This document shows, in pieces, positions 9,541 to 18,472 of a stretch of 64,000 nucleotides of DNA (position 1 is its first letter; every line of letters begins with the position of its first letter). This DNA comes from Demequina sp. NBRC 110051 (GTDB lineage: Bacteria > Actinomycetota > Actinomycetes > Actinomycetales > Demequinaceae). A model generated the notes under the pieces. The model had not been told where the DNA came from. It did not search any database and was given only the letters and a program-made list of their open reading frames with translations. The DNA is taken from contig NZ_BBRH01000008.1 in the NCBI RefSeq assembly GCF_002090055.1, forward strand, positions 124,001 through 188,000. The letters run 5' to 3'. The position numbers and the translations under genes were made by a program.

Positions 9541-10920
9541 TCAGCCACCCACGGTCGGTGACGGAGATGCGGTCGCCGCCACGGCATCGGCCGTCCTGGC
9601 GAGGGGAGTCACGGAGGTGGCGAACGCCTCGACGGGCGAGGTGACCTCGGGGGCGTCCTCGCCCATGGCGGCGGCGACGCGCGCGTGCCGCTCGCGCGCC
9701 TCGACGGCGCTCATGGAGCCCGCACCGTCGTCGAGAATCTCGCTCAGCACGTACATGCGATGCCCGTCGAGCCGGTCGACCGTGACGCCGGTCCAGCCCG
9801 CCTGGACAGTGACAGGGCCATCGCTCGGGACGGTGAGTGTCGCGCTCAGCAGCGCGCCGGAGTTGGTGTCGGCTACGCAGCACTGGGGGCCCTGGTTCGA
9901 CAGGAAATTGCCCAGCCCGTACGCCGTCCACATGCCCTCGCCGGACGGTCCGCCGTCCAGCAGTTCGAGCGGCTGCGGCACGTGGGCGTGGTGGCCCACA
10001 TACAGGTCGACCTCGCCCGAATCGGCGATGGCCTGCGCGATGGTGCGCTGCGCGGCGGTGGGTTCCGTGCGGTACTCGACGCAGCAGTGGACGGAGGCGA
10101 TCACCACGTCTGCGCCCTGCTCGCGGGCCCGCGCCGCGGCGTCGATGATCGGCTGGGCGTCGGCGGCGTCGGCATCGAACGTGTTGACGGACCACGGCAT
10201 CCCGTCCGGCTTGGGGAGGCCGTTGAGCCCGTAGGTGTAGGAGACGTTCGCGACCGTCACCGTCGCGTCCGCACCCACCACCTCGTACATCTGGGTCACC
10301 GCGGCCTCCTCCTCGGTGCGCGCGGTGCCGGCGAAACCCAGGCCCGCCTCCTCGAGGTCGGTGGCGGTCACCTCGAGGCCGGCGAACCCACGGTCGACGG
10401 AGTGATTCGAGGCCGTCGAGCAGCCGTCGAAGCCCATGCCCGCCACCCCCGCGACGATCTCGGGAGGCGCGGCAAAGACGGGATAACCCGACGCGACACC
10501 ATTGGGAGAGACGGGCGTCTCCATGTGACACAGGGCGAGGTCGGCCGCGCTGACGAAGGGCTCGACGCCTGCCAGCAGCGGCGCGAAGTCGATACCATCG
10601 GCGGTGGTGGCCGAGCGCACCACGGGCATGTGCGGCAGTACGTCGCCGCCGGCGACCAGCGTGAACGTGACCGGCTCGTCCGGCGTGGGGGACGGTGTCG
10701 CGGCCGCGTCGCTCGGCCCGGCGTCCGGCTCCACCGGCGCGGCGGTCACCGTGGTGACGGCCGATGCCGTGGCTGGCTGGCCGGTCGCGGCGCCTGGGGT
10801 GGTCGCTCCCAGCGCCGCCCCGGCGGCGATGGCGAGGACCGCTCCTGTCGTCAGAACGGTGGGCGCGATCCAGGCGGTGCGGCTGGAGCGGTGGCTCGCG
10901 CGTGAAGGCATGGGGGACAT
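9541..10920 (-). CDS. exported CapA-family (PGA_cap) metallophosphatase-fold protein
   Basis: 459 residues. A basic N-terminus and hydrophobic stretch (about 18-38, ending in an Ala-rich region) predict export. A low-complexity Pro/Thr/Ala linker leads to the CapA/PGA_cap domain with GGDVLPH, SNHSVDRG, the HCCVEY region and GHHAHVPQP, the metal-ligand pattern of this calcineurin-like fold. Relatives take part in poly-gamma-glutamate or capsule attachment, but no other capsule genes are nearby, so the role is open. Two copies of the repeated 15-mer fall in its disordered parts: the N-terminal linker (TASA) and the C-terminal tail (ADAVA). An alternative ATG lies three codons in (10911). Confidence 0.85.
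   Translation of the reverse strand: MSPMPSRASHRSSRTAWIAPTVLTTGAVLAIAAGAALGATTPGAATGQPATASAVTTVTAAPVEPDAGPSDAAATPSPTPDEPVTFTLVAGGDVLPHMPVVRSATTADGIDFAPLLAGVEPFVSAADLALCHMETPVSPNGVASGYPVFAAPPEIVAGVAGMGFDGCSTASNHSVDRGFAGLEVTATDLEEAGLGFAGTARTEEEAAVTQMYEVVGADATVTVANVSYTYGLNGLPKPDGMPWSVNTFDADAADAQPIIDAAARAREQGADVVIASVHCCVEYRTEPTAAQRTIAQAIADSGEVDLYVGHHAHVPQPLELLDGGPSGEGMWTAYGLGNFLSNQGPQCCVADTNSGALLSATLTVPSDGPVTVQAGWTGVTVDRLDGHRMYVLSEILDDGAGSMSAVEARERHARVAAAMGEDAPEVTSPVEAFATSVTPLARTADAVAATASPSPTVGG
9578..9592 (+). repeat. copy 3 of the repeated element
   Basis: Exact 15-mer in the C-terminal tail of the CapA-like gene, ADAVA frame. Confidence 0.9.
10759..10773 (-). repeat. copy 4 of the repeated element
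   Basis: Exact 15-mer in the N-terminal linker of the CapA-like gene, TASA frame; extended flank GTGGC-T-GGC. Confidence 0.9.
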
Positions 10921-10963
10921 GATGACAGGAGCACTCGTGGCCTCGCGAGCCGCGCGCTCGGGC

Positions 10964-10969
10964 TAGGGT
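10964..10969 (+). promoter_or_regulatory. -10 element, probable leaderless promoter of pgsA
   Basis: TAGGGT ends 6 bases before the GTG at 10976, with no ribosome-binding site between. It lies in the 55-bp gap shared with the divergent CapA-like gene. Confidence 0.5.
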
Positions 10970-10975
10970 GGGCGC

Positions 10976-11545
10976 GTGACCGGAACCGTGCCCAACGCGC
11001 TGACGGCGCTGCGACTCATCGTCGTGCCGATCGCCGTGGTGCTGCTCGTCGTCGACGACGGCGCCGAGGGCCCTGCGCGCTGGTGGGCGTTCGTGCTCGT
11101 GGCGCTCGCCGCCGCGACCGACTGGCTCGACGGCTACCTCGCGCGGCGCTGGGAGGTGGTCTCGGCCTTCGGCAAGCTGGCGGATCCCATCGCGGACAAG
11201 GCGCTGGTACTGGGCGTCCTTGCGTGCCTGGTGGTCGTCGACGGGATTCCGTGGTGGCCCCTCGCGATCCTCCTGGTGCGTGAGGTGGGGGTCACGATCG
11301 GACGTCTCGCGGTGGCCTCCGAGGTGGTCATCCCTGCCTCGCGGGGCGGCAAGATCAAGACGACCCTGCAGCTCACAGCGCTGTTGATGTTCCTGGTCCC
11401 CGGCTTCCCCTCGTGGTTCGACACGATTGCGTGGTGGGTGTTGGTCGCGGCGGCCGTCGTCGCCATCGTCACCGGCATCGATTACGCGCGCACCATCAGG
11501 GATGCCGCGCGGGCCCACCGCGAGGGCGTGGCCGGTGCCCGCTGA
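10976..11545 (+). CDS. pgsA: CDP-diacylglycerol-glycerol-3-phosphate 3-phosphatidyltransferase
   Basis: Makes phosphatidylglycerol phosphate from CDP-diacylglycerol in the membrane. The 189-residue protein has several hydrophobic helices and the complete CDP-alcohol phosphotransferase signature D-x2-DG-x2-AR-x8-G-x3-D-x3-D (DWLDGYLARRWEVVSAFGKL followed by ADPIADK). The ftsK...pgsA-cinA-clgR order is typical of actinobacteria and supports PgsA over other family members; here a c-di-GMP gene and a CapA-like gene are interposed. Confidence 0.92.
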   Translation: MTGTVPNALTALRLIVVPIAVVLLVVDDGAEGPARWWAFVLVALAAATDWLDGYLARRWEVVSAFGKLADPIADKALVLGVLACLVVVDGIPWWPLAILLVREVGVTIGRLAVASEVVIPASRGGKIKTTLQLTALLMFLVPGFPSWFDTIAWWVLVAAAVVAIVTGIDYARTIRDAARAHREGVAGAR

Positions 11546-11558
11546 CGCGGGTGAGGAC

Positions 11559-12059
11559 ATGGGTGCCGGCGACGACGGCGTCGAAGGTGCGTCCCTTGCC
11601 GCGGCGGTCGCGACCGCGGCGCGCGAGCGGGCCGCGACCATCGCGTGCGCCGAGTCGCTCACGGGTGGGGCGCTGTGCGCGCGCCTGGTCGACGTGCCGG
11701 GAGTGTCCGACGTGCTTCGCGGCGGGGTGGTGTCCTACCAGCTCGCGGTGAAGTCCGCAGTGCTGGGTGTCCCCGCAGACTTGCTCGACGACCCCGGGCC
11801 CGTGAGCGCCCAGGTGGCAGCGGCCATGGCGACGGGTGTGCGGTCCGTGTGTGACGCGAGCCTGGGGCTGTCCACCACCGGTGTGGCCGGTCCCGAGCCG
11901 CACGGCGGGCACGCGCCGGGCACGGTCTGGGTGGGTGCCGCGTGGGGCGATGACGTCCGCACGCGCATGGTGCACGTCGACGGAGACCGTGCGCGCGTGC
12001 GCGCGGGCGCGATCGACGCTGCGCTCGCACTGGCTCTCGAGATCCTCGAAGAGGCGTAG
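11559..12059 (+). CDS. pncC: CinA C-terminal domain protein, nicotinamide-nucleotide amidohydrolase
   Basis: About 166 residues holding only the CinA C-terminal (PncC) domain: [44 protein letters not shown] and [13 protein letters not shown]...GTVWVG are the family blocks. PncC recycles NMN to nicotinate mononucleotide in pyridine-nucleotide salvage. The N-terminal MoCF-like half of full CinA is absent, as is usual in actinobacteria. The start is uncertain: ATG 11559 is chosen, but the in-frame GTG 11535, overlapping the pgsA stop, is equally possible. Confidence 0.88.
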   Translation: MGAGDDGVEGASLAAAVATAARERAATIACAESLTGGALCARLVDVPGVSDVLRGGVVSYQLAVKSAVLGVPADLLDDPGPVSAQVAAAMATGVRSVCDASLGLSTTGVAGPEPHGGHAPGTVWVGAAWGDDVRTRMVHVDGDRARVRAGAIDAALALALEILEEA

Positions 12060-12091
12060 GGGCCTTCTGGCCCTGGGGAACACAACTGGGG

Positions 12092-12097
12092 TACCCT
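12092..12097 (+). promoter_or_regulatory. -10 element of a clgR promoter
   Basis: TACCCT in the 97-bp gap between pncC and clgR would start a transcript near 12104, leaving a leader of about 50 bases before the clgR ATG, which has its own ribosome site. No convincing -35 is visible. Confidence 0.4.
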
Positions 12098-12156
12098 GCG
12101 TTGCTACAGGCGTGACCAGTAATGTCATGTCCACGCCAAATGTGAGGAGGGGACGC

Positions 12157-12468
12157 ATGCCCGTGTTGCGCACCGAGATCGGAGACGTCCTGCGTGACGC
12201 TCGCCTGACCCAAGGCAAGACGCTGCGCGACATCTCCTCCGGAGCCCGGGTGTCCCTCGGCTACCTCTCCGAGGTCGAACGCGGCCAGAAGGAGGCGTCC
12301 TCCGAGCTGCTGGCGTCCATCTGCGAGGCGCTTGACGTGCCGATGTCGGCCATCCTTCGTGAGGTCTCCGACCGTTTCGCGACGGCCGAGTCCCTTGAGG
12401 GTGTGTCCGTGATGCCGTCCATCCCCGACACCGTCCCGGAGCTGCTGGGCGAACTGCGCTCGCGCTAG
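12157..12468 (+). CDS. clgR: ClgR-like helix-turn-helix transcription regulator
   Basis: 103-residue Cro/C1-type regulator: [20 protein letters not shown]...[30 protein letters not shown] is the helix-turn-helix core. In corynebacteria and streptomycetes ClgR activates clp protease genes and affects DNA repair genes; the position directly upstream of DUF3046-recA-recX matches. GAGGAGGGG at 12144-12152 decides for ATG 12157 over in-frame ATGs upstream (12125 region). The stop overlaps the next start as TAGTG. Confidence 0.88.
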   Translation: MPVLRTEIGDVLRDARLTQGKTLRDISSGARVSLGYLSEVERGQKEASSELLASICEALDVPMSAILREVSDRFATAESLEGVSVMPSIPDTVPELLGELRSR

Positions 12469-12701
12469 TGCGCCTGAGCGAATTCTGGGAGCTCGCCGAC
12501 GACGTCTTCGGCGCCGCCTCTTCTCGTAGTCTCGCGCGCGACCTCGCGCTCGACAGGCTCGAGTCGCGCACCGTGGCCGAGGCGCTGGAGGACGGCGTTC
12601 CCGCGCGCGACGTATGGCATGCGTGGTGCGCTCAGATGGATGTCCCCGTCGCTCAGCGCGACGGCGGCGACCGCACGCGTATGGTCCCGCCGGCGCGCTA
12701 G
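12468..12701 (+). CDS. DUF3046 family protein
   Basis: 77 residues with the family-type opening MRLSEFWELADDVFG and the central LALDRLESRTVAEALEDGV...VWHAWCAQMDVP. DUF3046 proteins are small, actinobacteria-specific and sit next to recA; no function is known to me. The GTG start shares one base with the clgR stop (TAGTG), so it is translationally coupled. Confidence 0.85.
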   Translation: MRLSEFWELADDVFGAASSRSLARDLALDRLESRTVAEALEDGVPARDVWHAWCAQMDVPVAQRDGGDRTRMVPPAR

Positions 12702-12743
12702 CCGGCGCCTTCCGACGCTCCCGCGTCGGCGTGTCGCACGCCC

Positions 12744-12759
12744 TCGAACAGATGTTCGA
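12744..12759 (+). promoter_or_regulatory. LexA-binding SOS box of recA
   Basis: TCGAAC-AGAT-GTTCGA is a perfect match to the actinobacterial/Gram-positive SOS palindrome. TACTGT at 12761-12766, directly after it, is a good -10, so LexA bound here would block recA transcription. The implied recA leader is about 130 bases. Confidence 0.92.
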
Positions 12760-12900
12760 TTACTGTGATGCACAGGAACCCGCGAGAAGGAGTCTCGGCA
12801 CGCGTGCGGCGGCCCCCTCGTCACGATGTCACAGGCGAGTCGTACCGTCGACACGTACCGCATGATTCGGCAGCGATGCCTCGAACGACAAGGACAAGAC

Positions 12901-13962
12901 ATGGCACAGGCAGCAGACCGCTCGAAGGCTCTCGAGGCGGCTCTCGGACAGATTGATCGGCAATTCGGCAAGGGCTCGGCCATGCGACTCGGAGAGCGCA
13001 AGACCGTCGCGGTTGAGGCGATTCCCACCAGTTCGCTCGCTCTCGACATCGCGCTTGGCATTGGCGGACTTCCGCGCGGCCGCATCGTCGAGATCTACGG
13101 TCCCGAGTCCTCCGGTAAGACCACGGTCGCCCTCCACGCGGTGGCCAACATGCAGAAGCAGGGCGGAACGGCCGCGTTCATCGATGCCGAGCACGCGCTC
13201 GACCCCGAGTACGCCAGGAAGCTCGGCGTCGACATCGACAACCTGATCATCTCGCAGCCCGACACGGGTGAGCAGGCGCTCGAAATCGCCGACATCCTGG
13301 TGCGTTCGGGTGGCGTGGACATCCTCGTCATTGACTCGGTCGCGGCTCTGGTGCCCAAGGCCGAGATCGAAGGCGAGATGGGTGACAGCCACGTGGGTCT
13401 CCAGGCGCGCCTCATGTCGCAGGCCCTGCGCAAGATCACCGGTGCGCTTAACACGACCGGCACCACCGCGATCTTCATCAACCAGCTGCGCGAGAAGATC
13501 GGCGTGTTCTTCGGTTCGCCCGAGACCACCACGGGTGGCAAGGCGCTCAAGTTCTACGCGTCGGTGCGCCTGGACGTGCGTCGCATCGAGACCCTCAAGG
13601 AGGGCACCAACCCCGTCGGTAACCGCACCCGCGTCAAGGTGGTCAAGAACAAGATGGCTCCGCCCTTCAAGCAGGCCGAGTTCGACATCCTCTACGGCCA
13701 GGGCATTTCGCGCGAGGGTGGCATCATCGACCTCGGTGTGGAGCACGGCTTCGTGAAGAAGTCCGGCGCCTGGTACACGTACGAGGGCGATCAGCTGGGC
13801 CAGGGCAAGGAGAACTCCCGCAACTTCCTCAAGGACAACCCTCAGTTGGCCGACGAGATCGAGCTCAAGGTTAAGCGCAAGCTCGGCGTGGGCATGGCCG
13901 CCGCGGACGAGGCAGAGGAGTCTGCCGACGACGCCGCCGCGCAGGAGGGCGCCACCTTCTGA
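12901..13962 (+). CDS. recA: recombinase RecA
   Basis: ATP-dependent strand-exchange protein and LexA co-protease. 353 residues; Walker [10 protein letters not shown] at 67-75, the [21 protein letters not shown] block and [23 protein letters not shown] (L2 region). No intein. The frame is open upstream (ATG at 12826), but that would bring translation into the leader; ATG 12901 gives the canonical [20 protein letters not shown] start. Controlled by the SOS box at 12744-12759. The stop overlaps recX as TGATG. Confidence 0.98.
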   Translation: MAQAADRSKALEAALGQIDRQFGKGSAMRLGERKTVAVEAIPTSSLALDIALGIGGLPRGRIVEIYGPESSGKTTVALHAVANMQKQGGTAAFIDAEHALDPEYARKLGVDIDNLIISQPDTGEQALEIADILVRSGGVDILVIDSVAALVPKAEIEGEMGDSHVGLQARLMSQALRKITGALNTTGTTAIFINQLREKIGVFFGSPETTTGGKALKFYASVRLDVRRIETLKEGTNPVGNRTRVKVVKNKMAPPFKQAEFDILYGQGISREGGIIDLGVEHGFVKKSGAWYTYEGDQLGQGKENSRNFLKDNPQLADEIELKVKRKLGVGMAAADEAEESADDAAAQEGATF

Positions 13963-14471
13963 TGCCGCGGGGAGGCCAGGACTCCGCCGCCGCGCTCGAC
14001 CCCGCGGAGCGCGCCCGGGAGATCGCACTTAGACTCCTGACGCACTCCGCGCGGTCGAGCGCGCAGCTGCGCGACGGCCTGGTATCCCGCGATGTGCCCG
14101 AGGAGATCGCGGACGCGGTGGTCGCGCGCTACCAAGAGGTGGGATTGCTCGACGATGCCGTCCTTGCTGGCACCATCGCCCGCACCCGTCATCATGAGCG
14201 CGGCAAGTCACGCCGCGCCATCCAGCAGGAACTGGCCCGCAAGGGCTTCGAGGCCCAGGACGTCGAGAACGCTCTCGAGCAGATCACGGACGAGGACGAG
14301 CACCAGGCCGCCCGGGCCCTTGCCCGCAAGCGCTGGGATCAGCTAGCGGGCGTGGACTACGACGCCCGTGTACGGCGGGTCGTGGGGATGCTGGGTCGAC
14401 GGGGGTATTCGCCATCCTTGGCCTTCGCACTCGTGAAAGACTTCTCCCGTGCCGATGACATAGGCGCGTAG
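13962..14471 (+). CDS. recX: RecA regulatory protein RecX
   Basis: 169-residue all-helical modulator that caps or inhibits RecA filaments. The three RecX repeats are recognisable: LRLLTHSARSSAQLRDGLVSR, YQEVGLLDDAVLAGTIARTR with KSRRAIQQELARKGF, and the C-terminal RRVVGMLGRRGYSPSLAFALV. Its ATG lies in the recA stop (TGATG), ensuring coupled low-level synthesis and SOS induction with recA. Confidence 0.93.
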   Translation: MPRGGQDSAAALDPAERAREIALRLLTHSARSSAQLRDGLVSRDVPEEIADAVVARYQEVGLLDDAVLAGTIARTRHHERGKSRRAIQQELARKGFEAQDVENALEQITDEDEHQAARALARKRWDQLAGVDYDARVRRVVGMLGRRGYSPSLAFALVKDFSRADDIGA

Positions 14472-14504
14472 TGTGACCTGACACGGAGAAAGGGTGGTGC
14501 CACA

Positions 14505-15965
14505 GTGCCGCAGTTGATCGCGACGGTGGCCACCCTGGCGTTGCTCCTCGTCTCGCTGTTGTTGGTGTTCTACGCGCGCCGCGAGGCTGAGGCGATCCGA
14601 CGCTCCGTCGCGGCCGAGACGCAAGGCACCCGCGAGGAGGCGCGTGACCTGGTCTCGGAGGCGCAGCGGCGCGAGGAGCGTGTGGCCCAGCGCGAGAAGG
14701 ATCTTGCCGCCGATCAGCGTGCGGCGCAGACATACGCGCGCTCCCTCGAGGAGCGTGCCGCGGTGGTGGCGCGCGATGAGCGCCGCCTCGCGTCCGAGCG
14801 CGACGCGATCGGGGAGCAGACCCGCCGTGCGCTCGCCGAGACCGCGGGTCTGAGCGCTGCCGAGGCGAAGGAGCAGCTGCGCGCCCACCTGGTCGCGGAG
14901 GCCAAGGAGGAGGCGCGCGCCGACGTGCGCCGTATTGAGCGCCAGGCCAAGAACTCCGCCGACAGGCGGGTGCGTGAGATCCTCGTGGGCGCGATGCAGC
15001 GCCAGGCGGCGCGCACGTCTGCCGAGGCGGCAGCCACATGGATCGACCTGCCCAGCGATGACATGAAGGGTCGCATCATCGGCCGTGAGGGACGCAACAT
15101 CCGCGCCTTCGAGTCCATCACCGGCGTCAACGTGCTCGTCGAGGAGGGCGTCAACGCCGTCCAGCTGTCGTCCTTCGATGTCGAGCGGCGCGAGGTGGCG
15201 GAGATCACCCTGCGCGAGCTCATCGACGACGGCCGCATTCATCCCCACCGGATCGAGTCCGTGTACCACGCGGTCGTCGAGGGGGCTCAGGCCCGCCACC
15301 TCGAGGCCGGCCTTGACGCCATTGAAGCTGCGGGCGTGCGCGGCATCACCGAGGACATGTGCGTCACCCTCGGGCGCCTGCGGCTGCGCAGCAGTTACGG
15401 CCAGAACGTCCTGTCGCACCTGGTCGAGGCCGCTCAGATCGCCGGGGACATCGCGCGAGAGTTGGGCGCCGACGTCGAGCTCGCCACCCGCGCGACCTTC
15501 CTGCATGACATCGGCAAGGCCTTCACCCACGAGCGGCCCGGGACACATGCGACGCTCGGCGCCGCCTACGCCCGCGACAACGGCGAGGCGGACGAGGTCG
15601 TGAACGCCATCGCCGCGCACCACGACGAGGTCCCCCCGGCCACGCTCGAGGCGCTCATCGTGCAGGTGGCGGACGCGATCTCCGCGTCGCGGCCCGGTGC
15701 GCGCCGCGACGATGCCGATGCGTACATCGAGCGCATGGAGAACCTCGAGAAGCTGGTGGCCGAGCACCATGGCGTGTCCAAGGTCATCGCGATGGCCGCA
15801 GGTCGTGAGGTGCGTGTGGTCGTGGAGCCCGACGAGGTGGACGACGCGGGGGTTCAGGCCTTGGCGCGTACAATTGCCGAGCACATCAGCAGCGACTTCA
15901 GCTTCGCTGGAGAGATCAAAGTGACCGTGATCCGCGAACTTCGCGCGGATGCCGTCGCAGGGTAG
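14505..15965 (+). CDS. rny: ribonuclease Y
   Basis: Membrane-tethered endoribonuclease that initiates mRNA decay. 486 residues: N-terminal membrane helix (about 4-22), a long charged coiled coil (about 25-170), a KH domain ([16 protein letters not shown]) and an HD domain with FLHDIGKA and later AAHHDEV. GTG start at 14505. Shorter than the Bacillus enzyme (about 520), mainly in the coiled coil. Located between recX and miaB, as in other Micrococcales, two bases before miaB. Confidence 0.94.
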   Translation: MPQLIATVATLALLLVSLLLVFYARREAEAIRRSVAAETQGTREEARDLVSEAQRREERVAQREKDLAADQRAAQTYARSLEERAAVVARDERRLASERDAIGEQTRRALAETAGLSAAEAKEQLRAHLVAEAKEEARADVRRIERQAKNSADRRVREILVGAMQRQAARTSAEAAATWIDLPSDDMKGRIIGREGRNIRAFESITGVNVLVEEGVNAVQLSSFDVERREVAEITLRELIDDGRIHPHRIESVYHAVVEGAQARHLEAGLDAIEAAGVRGITEDMCVTLGRLRLRSSYGQNVLSHLVEAAQIAGDIARELGADVELATRATFLHDIGKAFTHERPGTHATLGAAYARDNGEADEVVNAIAAHHDEVPPATLEALIVQVADAISASRPGARRDDADAYIERMENLEKLVAEHHGVSKVIAMAAGREVRVVVEPDEVDDAGVQALARTIAEHISSDFSFAGEIKVTVIRELRADAVAG

Positions 15966-15967
15966 GC

Positions 15968-17509
15968 ATGACAGACACCGCACCAGCACCCACGTACCTC
16001 GTCCGCACCCTCGGGTGCCAGATGAACGCCCACGACTCCGAGCACATGGCCGGCCTCCTGGAGGGCGCCGGCTACGCGGCCGCGCCCCTCGGCGCCGACG
16101 AAGCGGACGTGGTGGTCATCAACACGTGTGCGGTGCGTGAGAACGCCGCGACGCGCCTGTACGGCAACCTGGGTCAGCTCGCGTCGGTCAAGGCGCAGCG
16201 TCCGGGCATGCAGATCGCGGTGGGCGGCTGCCTCGCGCAGAAGGACCGCGGCGAGATCATCGAGAAGGCTCCGTGGGTCGACGTCGTTTTCGGCACCCAC
16301 AACCTCGACGTGCTGCCGGTCCTGCTGGAGCGCGCGCGCCACAACGCCGAGGCCCAGGTGGAGATCGAGGAATCGCTCCAGGTGTTCCCCTCGACCCTGC
16401 CCAGCCGTCGCGACGCGATCGCGAGCGGGTGGGTGTCCATCTCGGTGGGCTGCAACAACACGTGCACCTTCTGCATCGTGCCGTCGCTGCGCGGTAAGGA
16501 GCGTGACCGCCGGCCGGGAGAGATCCTGGCGGAGGTTCAGGCGCTCGTCTCTCAGGGCGTCGTCGAGGTGACGCTGCTCGGACAGAACGTCAACTCCTAC
16601 GGCGTCGAGTTCGGTGACCGAGGCGCCTTCGCCAAGCTCCTGCGGGCTTGTGGCGAGATCGAGGGGCTCGAGCGGGTGCGCTTCACGTCGCCTCACCCCG
16701 CGGCCTTCACCGACGATGTGATCGACGCGATGGCGGAGACCCCCAACGTGATGCCCAGCCTGCACATGCCGCTGCAGTCGGGTTCCGACGCCGTGCTGCG
16801 AGCCATGCGCCGCTCGTACCGCTCCGCGAAGTTCCTGGGGATCCTCGAGCGCGTGCGAGAGCGTATGCCCGATGCCGCGATCACCACCGATATCATCGTG
16901 GGCTTTCCTGGGGAGACCGAGGAGGACTTCCTTGAGACCATGCGGGTCGTCGAGGCCTCGCGATTCTCGTCCGCCTTCACGTTCCAGTATTCGCCGCGGC
17001 CCGGCACCCCCGCCTACGACCTCCCCACGATTCCCAAGGAGGTCGTCCAGGAGCGCTATGAGCGCCTGTGGGCCCTCCAGGAGCGCGTGTCGCTGGCCGA
17101 GAACGAGGCGCACGTGGGCCGCACGGTCGAGCTGCTGGTGCTCGACAGCTCCGGTAAGGAGGCCGGCGGCCGCAAGGACGCCGCCAACGCGCGCCTGTCG
17201 GGCCGCACGCCGGGCAACCTGCTGACGCACTTCACGGTGCCGGGTGGCGCCGACGTGCCGCGGCCGGGCGACATGGTGACTGTCGAGGTCACCCACGGCG
17301 CCCCGCACCACCTCATCGCCGACTCCGGCCTGGTGGGCGGCACATACTCCGTGCGTCGCACGCGCGCCGGTGACGCGTGGGACTCGGTCCAGGCCGGCGA
17401 GCACGACCACGGTACGGGCGGCTGCGGCGACTCGTGCGGCACCGGGGGCAGTGCCGCATCGGGCCCGGTGGGCCTGGGCATGCCGCGCCTGCGCCCCGTC
17501 GACGCCTAG
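15968..17509 (+). CDS. miaB: tRNA-2-methylthio-N6-isopentenyladenosine synthase
   Basis: Radical-SAM methylthiotransferase acting on position 37 of tRNAs after MiaA. 513 residues: the UPF0004 cluster cysteines C17, C54 and C88 ([20 protein letters not shown]), the radical-SAM triad C162/C166/C169 ([12 protein letters not shown]), then a TRAM domain (about 385-455). The last about 50 residues are a Gly-rich tail with a His/Cys cluster ([12 protein letters not shown]), not part of the catalytic fold. Two bases after rny and 3 bases before miaA. Confidence 0.96.
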   Translation: MTDTAPAPTYLVRTLGCQMNAHDSEHMAGLLEGAGYAAAPLGADEADVVVINTCAVRENAATRLYGNLGQLASVKAQRPGMQIAVGGCLAQKDRGEIIEKAPWVDVVFGTHNLDVLPVLLERARHNAEAQVEIEESLQVFPSTLPSRRDAIASGWVSISVGCNNTCTFCIVPSLRGKERDRRPGEILAEVQALVSQGVVEVTLLGQNVNSYGVEFGDRGAFAKLLRACGEIEGLERVRFTSPHPAAFTDDVIDAMAETPNVMPSLHMPLQSGSDAVLRAMRRSYRSAKFLGILERVRERMPDAAITTDIIVGFPGETEEDFLETMRVVEASRFSSAFTFQYSPRPGTPAYDLPTIPKEVVQERYERLWALQERVSLAENEAHVGRTVELLVLDSSGKEAGGRKDAANARLSGRTPGNLLTHFTVPGGADVPRPGDMVTVEVTHGAPHHLIADSGLVGGTYSVRRTRAGDAWDSVQAGEHDHGTGGCGDSCGTGGSAASGPVGLGMPRLRPVDA

Positions 17510-17512
17510 GTC

Positions 17513-18472
17513 ATGACAGCGTCTCACGCGACGGCCGATCTCCCGGTCGTCGCGATCGTCGGCTCGACCGCAACCGGGAAGTCCGCCATTTCGTTGGCGG
17601 TCGCCGAGGCTCTCGACGGCGAGATCGTCAATGCCGACGCGATGCAGTTCTACCGCGGCATGGACATTGGCACGGCCAAGCTCCCCGTGGTCGAGCGGCG
17701 CGGGATCGCCCACCATCAACTCGACACCCTCGACGTGTCCGAGGATGCCTCGGTCGCGCGCTTCCAGCGCGAGGCGCGGGCCGACATCGCGGCGATCCGC
17801 GAGCGGGGGAGGACCCCCATCGTCGTCGGCGGATCCGGGCTGTACCACCGTGCGCTGCTGGACCGCTTCGAGTTTCCGCCCACCGACGCGCAGGTGCGCG
17901 CCCGGCTCGAGGCTCGCGGCGAGACCGAGGGGCCCGGGGTGCTGTACCGAGAACTTTTGGAATCCGATCCCGAGGCCGCCGCGAGCATCGGCCCGTCGAA
18001 CACCAAGCGCCTGGTGCGGGCACTTGAGGTGATCGAGATCACCGGCCGCCCGTTCTCGTCGGGCCTGCCACGCCACGAGTATCAGGTGCCCGCGATTCAG
18101 ATCGGTCTTGAGGTGTCGCACGACGTCCTCGACCCGCGCATCGACGCGCGAGTGGACGCGATGTGGGAGCAGGGCCTGGTGGACGAGGTCACGGGCCTCG
18201 TCGCGCAGGGACTGCGCGACGGCACCACCGCCCGGCGTGCCGTCGGCTACGCCGAAACGCTGCGCCACCTCGACGGGGAACTCACGGCGGATCAGACCCG
18301 GGCGCTCATCGCGCAGCACACGCGCCGGCTCGCGCGTAAGCAGCGTCAGTGGTTCCGTCCCGATCCTCGCGTGACGTGGATCGAGGGGCCGATCGATGAG
18401 GCCGATGCCGCACGCGCGGCCGCCGATGCCCTCGCCGTCGTCACCGGTGGCGCCGGTACCCTGAGCGCATGA
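17513..18472 (+). CDS. miaA: tRNA dimethylallyltransferase
   Basis: Transfers dimethylallyl to A37 of tRNAs reading UNN codons, giving MiaB its substrate. 319 residues; P-loop GSTATGKSA, NADAMQFYRGMDIGTAK, HHQLDTLDV, VVGGSGLYHRALLD and RRAVGYAET with RRLARKQRQWFR are all family motifs. Sits three bases after miaB; its stop overlaps the dapF ATG. Confidence 0.97.
   Translation: MTASHATADLPVVAIVGSTATGKSAISLAVAEALDGEIVNADAMQFYRGMDIGTAKLPVVERRGIAHHQLDTLDVSEDASVARFQREARADIAAIRERGRTPIVVGGSGLYHRALLDRFEFPPTDAQVRARLEARGETEGPGVLYRELLESDPEAAASIGPSNTKRLVRALEVIEITGRPFSSGLPRHEYQVPAIQIGLEVSHDVLDPRIDARVDAMWEQGLVDEVTGLVAQGLRDGTTARRAVGYAETLRHLDGELTADQTRALIAQHTRRLARKQRQWFRPDPRVTWIEGPIDEADAARAAADALAVVTGGAGTLSA
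18457..18462 (+). promoter_or_regulatory. -10 element, possible leaderless promoter of dapF
   Basis: TACCCT inside the end of miaA ends 6 bases before the dapF ATG (18469). It would give dapF an independent leaderless transcript in addition to read-through from miaA. Confidence 0.35.

Noticed and set aside
12826-12900. Upstream ATG (12826) as the recA start
   Set aside because: It would put 25 extra residues unlike any RecA N-terminus in front of the canonical [12 protein letters not shown] start at 12901.
15854-18319. 821-codon antisense frame across rny, miaB and miaA
   Set aside because: Spans three well-defined genes and has no recognisable domain; a compositional shadow.
18400-18432. 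GGCCGATGCCGCACG and a nearby CGCCGATGCC in miaA as further copies of the repeated element
   Set aside because: They keep only the GCCGATGCC core, which Ala-Asp-Ala codons produce readily at this GC content, so not counted as true copies.
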